Shown here piece after piece: positions 55,512 through 64,000 of a DNA stretch of 64,000 nt. Each line of letters starts with the position of its first letter. The first letter of the stretch is position 1. Below the pieces are notes generated by a model. That model ran no database searches, was not told the origin of the DNA, and saw only the letters and a program-made list of their open reading frames with translations. The position numbers and the translations under genes are program-made. The DNA lies in contig CM037829.1 in assembly GCA_021234535.1 (NCBI GenBank), positions 32,673,976-32,737,975 on the forward strand, in the 5' to 3' direction. The DNA is from Stichopus chloronotus (taxonomy: Eukaryota; Echinodermata; Holothuroidea; Aspidochirotida; Stichopodidae).

Positions 55512-58253
55512 CAATATACTGTGAATGTAAACATAATGTAGTGGCTGGAAAATAAAGAACCATACTGGCTTGTCAGACTCAAACACATCTTAAATGGGTA
55601 TTACATCCAAACAATACGAACAGGCGAGCAAAACCACCTAAAGTAGACCAACAACAGTGTTACATAATTCAACAATTTCATAATTAAAATTATTCAACCT
55701 TGTGTACTGACTTATCGATAAACCTTTAATAGCAACACTTCGTCCTCCTCACGTTGATCAAAAGAGTGACGTCACATATCCAACAAAAAGACCTTTATCC
55801 TTCCAGTTAATAGAAAGAGGCCACACAAATGACAAATTTGACTTCTTTTTCAGTGAAATATTTTATCTCCATCACAAAGTCACATAACACATAGCAGATT
55901 CCCCCCCCCCCCCCAAAAAAAAAAAAATACAACACTAAACACACAGAAAAAGTGTACATTCACTGCCTGGAAAATAAAATGGATGACATAAACTTACAAC
56001 CTTGAGCTCGGTACATTAATGGCATACTGTGTTCAATAACTAAAAACACAGCCTTGTCTTACCAAACCATTCCAGTGGACCTTTAAAACTACAAAGGTAG
56101 TCAAGTGTGGTTACAAAATACTTCCCAGAGAAAGTGGTTTGTAGGGGACACGGTAAAAGAGTCAGCTTTACTTATATTTTGACCAAACCATCGTTGACAA
56201 GGAAGCACATTCCTCGCAAAAAAAAAAAGACAGCTCTACGTGTAGCAAGTGATATATCGGTAAAACCGAAAACGTAACCTTATTACGACTTGAAATCATA
56301 ATTTTACAGGCTTTGTTAAATTTGTCATGATGGGACTTGTTGATAACTTGATGTAAACGCCATATTCTCTAACACAGATTTCATGGGCACTGCCTGTTAC
56401 TACAACAAGGAAGTGATGGCGGCATCACGAAGCTTTTGAGCTACTGCACATACCTGGATGGTGAATTTTTCTGGAAAACTGGACGAAGATGTAGAGAGTG
56501 CAACATATGCTACATTGCATAAAAACCTCTTTTAATCGGGAACATGTTTACATTTAACATGCTCCCTATAAACAGAGAGTTATGCACACGGTGTAAGATT
56601 TGACAGGTTTTTGATATTTTAATTGATCTTGCTGCAGCACTATCCAGGACATTTACATGAAATGAATTTCCATACGATTTTTGTTTTCATATCAAATTAC
56701 AATCACATTCCAGAGTTCTGAGAGCTCAAAAGATATTAACGATGCAAAGTCTGATAATGGCAGCTAAGGAGCTCCACAAGATGGGTTAGAAGAATACACT
56801 TGGCTGTCTACAACATTGTCATCACTTACAGTTCTGAAAAACTAAACCTTAAAAAGACAGAAGGGTAAGAGAAAACTTCTTTTTTTTTACCCCATATTCC
56901 AAGCGACATAATAATTTAGGAGGATGGACTTTGTTCACAATTAACTTCAAATCCTGCTCACCAGCAAAACCAAGGGATCCACTGATGGCCAACCAAAAGG
57001 AGGGTAAGAGAAATTTTTCCCTAACAATTTCTGAATAAATAGAACCATACCTACGAAAGATTTTTTTTTAGAAAAAAAGTTTACTTCTCATCTGCACACT
57101 TTTGTTGCCACTATTGGTATTTGAGGGCATCCCGTTAAAGGAGAATTTTCCGCATGGGAGAAGAATCATCCCCCTCGACCTCCTCCAACTTACTGCACCA
57201 CCACTTTGGTCCCCTCCCAAACAAAGGATACGGATCCGCTGGTGGTCCTGAGTCGCGAATCTGAAACGTCAAATACAGTTTTTACAAAATTAGGCCGTAG
57301 GATGAATCCAAGCATCACCTTCAATGAAAAATTACTTTAACGGCCAGTTTGCCGATTCAAACAGGAAACTATTACAACCAAACCAGGGGCATAAAATCAT
57401 CCTATGTCGATATTATGAAAATTCTCCAAACGTGCCAAGGTGAGTTAATGTGTCGCAATTGAAATAAATGAAACAGGAATTTTTGAATACCTGTTACAGA
57501 CGCTTGTGTGCTGTCCCCCTATAAGCTTCTTTGGCTATAATGTGGCTCACTACAGTGTATTACACAACAGTTGGCCACTCACCTACTCTGTTGTTTATCG
57601 CCAGAGCATTGGTATTGTAGAAGAGCTGGTCATTTTACTATATATTAGAAGGCCTGAATTGACACATTAGCACTGCAGCATGGTGGGCCACTTGTCTTCT
57701 CTGTGATTCATTGTCTTAATGTTGGAACTGCAGGTTAGCTTGACATTTGCCAAGACTGTTGGACAATTGTCTGGACACTGGCATTGCAGAAGAGCTGGCT
57801 ATTGGCCTACTTTGTGGTATATTGCCTAGTTAAAAGTAGCAGAGGCATAAATTACAAGATTTAACTATGAATCATCCTACTTATTGGAAAAAAATGACAC
57901 TAATGGTATGCCAAAGTATCTTCAGGATGTTCACTAACCACCGTTCTTTGAGAAGATCCATTTTGAACCTGGGGAAATGTTTCCCTTATACTGGGTCTGA
58001 CATGTACTGCCCAGCCCAAAAGCTACTGGACACCACATAAACTCTGGCCTTGAATACGGTCACTGTATGGTCACATTCCCCGAGGCTTTATAATAAACAG
58101 CATTTGGGACCACTAGTTTCATAAATGTTTACATGTGAGGTAGAAGACATCCCCACAAATTTACAATAACGACACAAATCACTTGCCAATTTGGTGTATC
58201 GTTTAAAAAAGAAGATTTGAGATTCATAATTCATTTAAATAAATTAAAAAGTG
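55512..58253. other. Downstream of UBE2S, possible long 3' UTR
   Basis: No coding exon recognised on either strand. Contains a poly-C/poly-A junction near 55902-55926. Confidence 0.4.
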
Positions 58254-58544
58254 TCATAATCTTTTCAGGTTTTTCTTCTTGTCCTTTTTCCTTTTGTCGA
58301 CAGCCGAAAGTTTCTTTTCCCCGGCGTGCTTCTTTGATCCCGTGCCTTGGTTGTTCGATCCTGTCATGGAGCTGCAGGGATCCGTGCAACGCGACTCCTT
58401 GCTCGGTTTTCCTGACATTGCGTGTATCTTTGTCATCATTTTTGCTCTAGAGAAATAGTCCTCATACTGTTCTAATAATAATTTGCCGGCCTCTTCATTT
58501 AATGCTGACTCCGGGTTAGGATAAATCAGTAAACATTTTATGGT
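58254..58544 (-). CDS. UBE2S: UBE2S exon 4 (end of UBC fold, basic tail, stop)
   Basis: Encodes [20 protein letters not shown], a Ser/Gly-rich linker, [19 protein letters not shown] and the end NLKRL, then TGA at 58254-58256. Confidence 0.96.
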   Translation of the reverse strand, partial: TIKCLLIYPNPESALNEEAGKLLLEQYEDYFSRAKMMTKIHAMSGKPSKESRCTDPCSSMTGSNNQGTGSKKHAGEKKLSAVDKRKKDKKKNLKRL

Positions 58545-61500
58545 CTGAAAAAATGAAAGACAGAAAGAATTTTAGAGGACGTTGATCGTAACTTAAGTAG
58601 ACCCTAGTGGATGATCCTACAAAACCGATGAACGTCAATTACGTCATGATTCACACAATAACTAGTACTGATCAGAAAGGTAGTTGCTGCAAAAGCTTTC
58701 AAAAGTGTTAAACAATGCACGGTGGGGAATATGAAACACATCCAAACACATGGAACAACAGAAAATAGAAGCTGAAAATTAAGGGTGCACCGGGGCATCT
58801 GCAAGTGTGATACTTGCTGTTGCCACCACATGAGACCTTGCGGAACACTACTTCTAGAACAATATATCAAGAGCAACTCAACTGAGTGCAATATCAAATT
58901 CAAACATATTTTTGTTATTTTCTGGCTTGTTGAAGGGATCAATGATCAATTTGGCTGGACAGCAAAGTCTAGCATACACCACTTCATCAGTGTTTATCTG
59001 CAGAGTTAAGGTAAACCGTCGTGACCTTTGACTAAACAACATTCCTTGGTATTAATAATCATAAAAAAACAATCCTGAATTTTATCTAGGGGATGTCAAG
59101 ATACAAAAAATTCAAAAGTTTACTGTCGTTTTCTATTCTCAGGCACTTCATGACTGAATGTACCATTGGCAGACCTTTTTTTTACCACAATTCTCTTTAG
59201 GAGATATTACTTTACCTGATTGGGAGGGAGAACATACAAAAAATTATGTAACATGTACAGGATGTCACAACTACCTATACCCCTTTAAATTTGACAAAAT
59301 TGTACAAAAACTTTGTACATAAATTCTGCAGACAACATTGAAAACCCACTAGTCCTTCCACTGGTCCTTCCAGTATACCATATAAATATGTTGGTCTTGA
59401 GAACAGCAAAGAGTGGTAAATACCACATTCACATGGTGGCCGAAGAACATGCTGTGTAACATGTTCAAATTGGTGCTCATGGCAGAGTAACGGTTCTTGT
59501 ACTTAAATTTTCACGACTTTCCCATGATGAACAAGAAGTTTATAGACCCTTCTCCTGACATTTTACCTGATGTTATCAAAATCCAAGGCAACGTGATGTG
59601 AGACTGAAGATAATACTGAATTTTGATATTACAAGCAGGAATTCCTTTTTGATATTACAACTGAGAAAGGAACAATACTTGAATACCCCTTGAAAAAAGG
59701 TTGCTGGACTTTTCCAGGACTTTACACAATTTCCCTGAATTCCAAAATTTTCCCAGGCCATGAAACAAGGTTCCAAATTGTCATGACTTTTCCAGGTTTC
59801 CATGACCGTGGGAACCCTATGATAGTGACTCTATAGTTAACAGTTAACTGTTCTTGCTACACGGGAAACCAAGACAAAAAATACTTAAAACTTCTCAATT
59901 GTGACAGCCTTTCTTTTTGTTGATACTATACCACTTTCATTTTTGGGAAAATGCAGTCACCCCAAACTGAATTTGTAGAACCCCTTAGAAGATAATTTAT
60001 GAATGGCTCTTTTTAATTATGTGATATCATTTTTCTTGTGACATTTTTGCAGTATAACAGCTTGAACATCAAGTACTGATGTTCAGCAACATCATGAAAA
60101 TGTCTTGGCTTTGAGAGGGGGTGACTCGGGCGAGTGCTGACTGCTGAGTAGGGTAAAGCACTTTGTCAAAAACGCAATTTCAATTTGGTATTATTCACTG
60201 GCCCACGGGTAAGTTTCAATAGTCATGTAAGACTGGATGCGTGTATACTTACAAGAAGGAGTTGCTTAAGGCCCATGTCAGACTTCCAATCTCTCTTCAA
60301 TGTGTTTACACATATCTCGCCATTCGATGCTACATTCGGATGGAAAACCTTCGTGAGAAAGTATCCTTTAGGTGGTGCCCGAGGGAAATCTTTTCCTAGG
60401 ACCAACCTGACTTTGAAGTACCCACCCGCATAGGGTGTCCCAGCTAGAAGGATACAAACAAGGAGGGATAATTATATATATATATGAAACCACCTCGTGG
60501 CTCTAAACTAGGTCATGTAAATAATCAGTTTGATTTCGTTATGTTGTACTGTAACAATCAACCAACTGTTACCATATCATATATCCCATTCATTATGTAG
60601 TGTCAGGGATGTATTGTGTAGATGTTCTATTTCAATACTGTATGTTACAGTACTCAAATTTTCAAACTCAAACATTTAGGACTTACAATGCTTTCAGCCT
60701 TTCAGGCTCAAAGTACGACAAGCCTACATCACTAGCTGTAGACAGCTGGTGATGAAGAGAGCTGTTTCCAAGCAGGAGTGATGCCAATGACACATACTGT
60801 AAAGGCATATCGTTGGTAACTCTGGCTTAAAATTCTAACCAGTTTGCAGCCAGCATATTTTGATGGACTTACAGTTTGATTTAACTTGAACTCACTAACA
60901 AACAAATTAATCTGACACACATAACTACATAGCAAGAAACAGAGAATTATAATGTACATTATATATGACATATTTTGCATATTTTATATTCACATCAACC
61001 TCGTGAGTTGTGACTGTCACAAACACTCTGCTGCTTCTCTTAAAATGGACAGTGCCCACTGTCCAGACCAATACACGGTTACACAGTTTGATGATTCAAA
61101 GGAAGGACATTTAAGTGTAAGGATACAATACCGGGCCACAGACATATGACGGTAAGAATAGGACTAGGTTTTACTATTTTGGTTGGGATGAATAAATATA
61201 TTCCCCTCAAGTTCTGAAATTCTAAGGATAAGTGTGTGCAGTATATCTACAACACAATAACTATCTTTGTCTAAAGCACTGTATACTTATATAGTCTTTA
61301 TTAAAGAATAATGATGCATTAGTCACACTGACATTACAGGATTGTGGATACCAAATAATACATATAAACAAAGTTATGAAACAAATTGTAATTGTACTGT
61401 AATTTGATATGGATTTGTTTTTATGTGAAAATGAAAAATTGACATAAATTTCTTGTCTTCGTTCATCTCCTGTAGGGTGAGTGGCTGACGAGGTAGTGCA

Positions 61501-63524
61501 TATAGTAAATGTTATGTTAGTTTAAAAGACAGCAAATGTAGGGCAAAATGGTGTCTTTGTAATTAATGTTAAAGATTGGGGCTCACATGGTCAAGTAACA
61601 CATGATATGAAGGTTTATAATAGGCACATATTAATGTATCACTGCAACTTGTGGTTTATAAACAAAAGTCTGAGTTAATTACTGCTAATTACTTCCTACA
61701 ATACTCACAATTGGTAGTTTTGTTGGCTTGAATGTTCTACAGTAATGGGCAACTGACAAAACATATATCAACTACTGTAGCAAACTTCATTAAGTCACCT
61801 CACAAACATGTTGCTTTACACTTAATATCATGTTCAAGCTAATTTAGCAACATATTATAGTGCTCATTGAATAAAGAATCACATTCATGGGTTTGCTTTA
61901 CTGTATACCCCAATGTTCCACTTTCATGTCCCACCTGGAACTAGTCCACAAAATGACCAAAAATACCCATGTTTTCAGCTTCTTCAGCTCAGAAGCATAC
62001 TTTTTCATGACAAGCTAATTTGTGGCTGGAGTTCACAAAGAAGATGTATCAAAATTACATGGCACTCGGAATCAAATTAATAGGCACACCATTGCAAAGT
62101 TAGTTTCAATGAATAACCAAATGATGAAGTTAACTTAAGGCTACCAACCTGGACCCTCAACAGTTGCCTGAATGTCCGTTATATCTTCCTCATTTGGATA
62201 TACTTTGATTCCTTCTAAGGGAGTCTTTGCTAATTGAGCGACTTCTTTTGCCACTTGACGTAGAACTTGAGGTGAGAGGTTCTCTACATTAGAACTCTGC
62301 AAAGATAAAAGAAACAACTGCCACTGGTCAAATGCCACTATACGGTAGATGCAGTATTTAGGACTATAGTAATGTAACTCAGTGTAAATAGGTGATGGAA
62401 GAACAGGACTGCCATAGTCATGCGAACAGCCTGCAATGAATAATTAAACAACGTCCCTGCAATACAAATAGCACCATAAGCCTACATCATGTTGGATGGG
62501 GCATCATCATGATTTAATAGTTTAACAATACCCAGTTTACACTATAGGCATACCATGATGTGCTTGCTCAGCGCTGACCGCGCAGGCCCTGTCGAGTCAG
62601 TGTCTTGCCTGTATTTTGCAATATCTGAAACATCATGAGGTGTAATGTGGTGATGAATTGCTAACAGAACAATACAAATGTGTTACTGGTACTGTAACCT
62701 GGAAATATACTGTAACTCATGACACCAGTCTTGGCAGTACAACTACTGTAACTTTTGTAAAGGGCAACCTTATTTCACAAGCTAGTTGTCCTTTGGACTA
62801 CCAGATGAAAATGCTGAAACTTCAACACAGCTAAGTGTACATTTGACGATCACCCCGGCACTATGCCATAATATTAATAAACAGGAAATCTGGAATTCTG
62901 AATTGGCCTTGACTGTAGATGCAGCATGCAAATTGCAATGGTCTATGGAGTGCACTGCTACTAGTACTATGTCAGTATGTGGTACTAGTGACCATGGCAT
63001 GGGCCAATGCTTTTAGTTTTACTCTTATTCATAACTCAGACAAGCCTACCAGAAGTCAATCAAACTTGTTGAAAGTAGGCTTGCCTACATTACCTTACAC
63101 TGTTTACAGTACATGACAGGGCCTTGGCCTAGTCTAGGTAGTATTACTGTAGTACCGCTATTATTATAGTATTAGTACTAGTATAGTATTAGTACATACA
63201 AGATATTGTTACTAGTACTAGTGTTAGGCTAATTGGAAAATTTTCATTTTCACTCCCGATAAAAATTACATTACCCATAATAACAAACTTTTCACAATCA
63301 CTTTTGGAAAGCTATCTAGTCTTTCGTAATTACTATACTTTCATGCCCAGTAACTTGTATCACATAACGTACGCCTATGGGACTAATGTACACTGTGTTA
63401 GTCGCCTAGCTGTTGTTAGGCTATATCGACATACAAAGTTTACATTTGGCCTAATGTTAACGATACCGGGCGATGTCATAAATAATGGTACAGTTGAGTT
63501 ACATACCCCGGTAAGACTTGACAT
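58254..63524 (-). CDS. UBE2S: UBE2S, ubiquitin-conjugating enzyme E2 S (215 aa)
   Basis: Family role: E2 that elongates K11-linked ubiquitin chains with the APC/C in mitosis, nucleus and cytosol. Four minus-strand exons join in frame: 63507-63524, 62149-62296, 60253-60443, 58254-58544. UBC fold at about 10-155: [37 protein letters not shown] and [13 protein letters not shown] with the catalytic Cys at about 100, then [21 protein letters not shown] basic Lys-rich tail follows, ending LKRL, the place of the LRRL tail that contacts APC2 in vertebrates (known). Length 215 against about 222 in vertebrates. Exon 1 is the least certain part; the rest is firm. Confidence 0.95.
58545..60252. other. 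UBE2S intron 3, nothing recognised
   Basis: No exon or clear repeat seen. Confidence 0.5.
60253..60443 (-). CDS. UBE2S: UBE2S exon 3 (catalytic Cys)
   Basis: Encodes [43 protein letters not shown] and the active-site Cys are intact. Acceptor ATCCTTCTAG, donor GTAAGT. Confidence 0.97.
60444..62148. other. UBE2S intron 2, nothing recognised
   Basis: AT-rich; a short TA run at 60473-60484. No exon seen. Confidence 0.5.
62149..62296 (-). CDS. UBE2S: UBE2S exon 2
   Basis: Encodes [20 protein letters not shown] and [20 protein letters not shown]. Acceptor TATCTTTGCAG, donor GTTGGT, phase 0 to 1. Confidence 0.95.
63507..63524 (-). CDS. UBE2S: UBE2S exon 1 (start codon, tentative)
   Basis: ATG then SSLTG, donor GTATGT, phase 0, which joins exon 2 as SSNVENL (vertebrates: MNSNVENL). 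Start has AAA before ATG. Chosen because it is the nearest upstream ATG with a donor in the correct phase; other short exons are possible. Confidence 0.5.
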
Positions 63525-64000
63525 TTTCCACGTTTGCTTGCGAATCTACGGACAATAATAGGCGATGAGTTCATGTGAACTACTTGCAGGAAATAACTAC
63601 TGACATGAAATAAAGTGAATCACAGGCTTCGGAATGCTGTTGATATTACAAGAAAAAGAAACCTGTGATGACAGCCAGTAGTTTGTTACTCGTCAATTGA
63701 AAACAACACTAGATAATTTTAAATTAATCAACCAATCAGCTGTCGTCATTAAAATTTGTATTCGACTTGCTACAAACAGAGTCGGTGATGCAGTACAAGC
63801 AAACAATACTCAGCACCTATGAAAGTAATATTTTTTTGTCGAGTAGATTATACCACTGATAAAAATAAAACATCAACAATGTGATTATTTGTTGGAAGAG
63901 AACCTTATCAGTACCCATCCAATTGGACCTAGGCTACAAGACGGTAACTGCGTAGAGAAACACGACCCTAAATTTTCTCGGATTTATGAACAAGTCATCA
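63525..64000. other. Upstream region of UBE2S
   Basis: Expected promoter and 5' UTR area. No clear TATA box or initiator can be singled out. Confidence 0.35.

Noticed and set aside
1..64000. CRISPR arrays, operons, bacterial elements
   Set aside because: Intron-rich animal genes throughout; repeats do not have CRISPR spacing.

Overview
The window is animal nuclear DNA. It is AT-rich, and its genes are split into many short exons with GT-AG introns of about 0.1 to 10 kb, separated by microsatellites, poly-C tracts and transposon remnants. The protein families and gene style suggest an invertebrate deuterostome, most likely an echinoderm (inference only; the sequence does not prove the taxon). 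Three protein genes can be supported; most short ORFs are chance frames or repeat translations.

Region 1 (1-27,500, minus strand) holds BTAF1/Mot1, the Snf2-family ATPase that strips TBP from DNA. I could place 31 coding exons with unbroken splice phase, from the start codon at 27,424 to residue about 1495. They cover the N-terminal HEAT array and the first part of the Snf2 motor (Walker A, Walker B and SGTPIQ motifs). The remaining ATPase lobe lies beyond the left edge. Introns carry a TTAA-flanked MITE-like family, a 145-bp tandem array with a DR1-type hexamer repeat, and a long (TCAG)n tract.

Region 2 (27,500-38,500) has no gene I can support. It holds the 3' end of a CR1/L2-like non-LTR retrotransposon, a CpG-rich patch of unknown origin, short tandem repeats, a dispersed repeat and a long (TA)n tract.

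Region 3 (38,500-52,000, plus strand) holds a secreted-protein gene with the order signal peptide, CAP domain, CAP hinge, EGF-like module, ShKT module, then a four-bladed hemopexin domain. Exon phases join into one 526-residue reading frame. A second exon after the ShKT exon enters in the same phase, ends in a stop and is followed by AATAAA, so a 336-residue form without hemopexin is also predicted. This fusion and its apparent 3'-end switch are the most novel thing in the window.

Region 4 (52,000-58,250) looks like 3' flank/UTR and repeats. Region 5 (58,254-63,524, minus strand) holds UBE2S, the K11-chain elongating E2 of the APC/C, complete in four exons (215 residues). The three genes have no evident functional link to each other.
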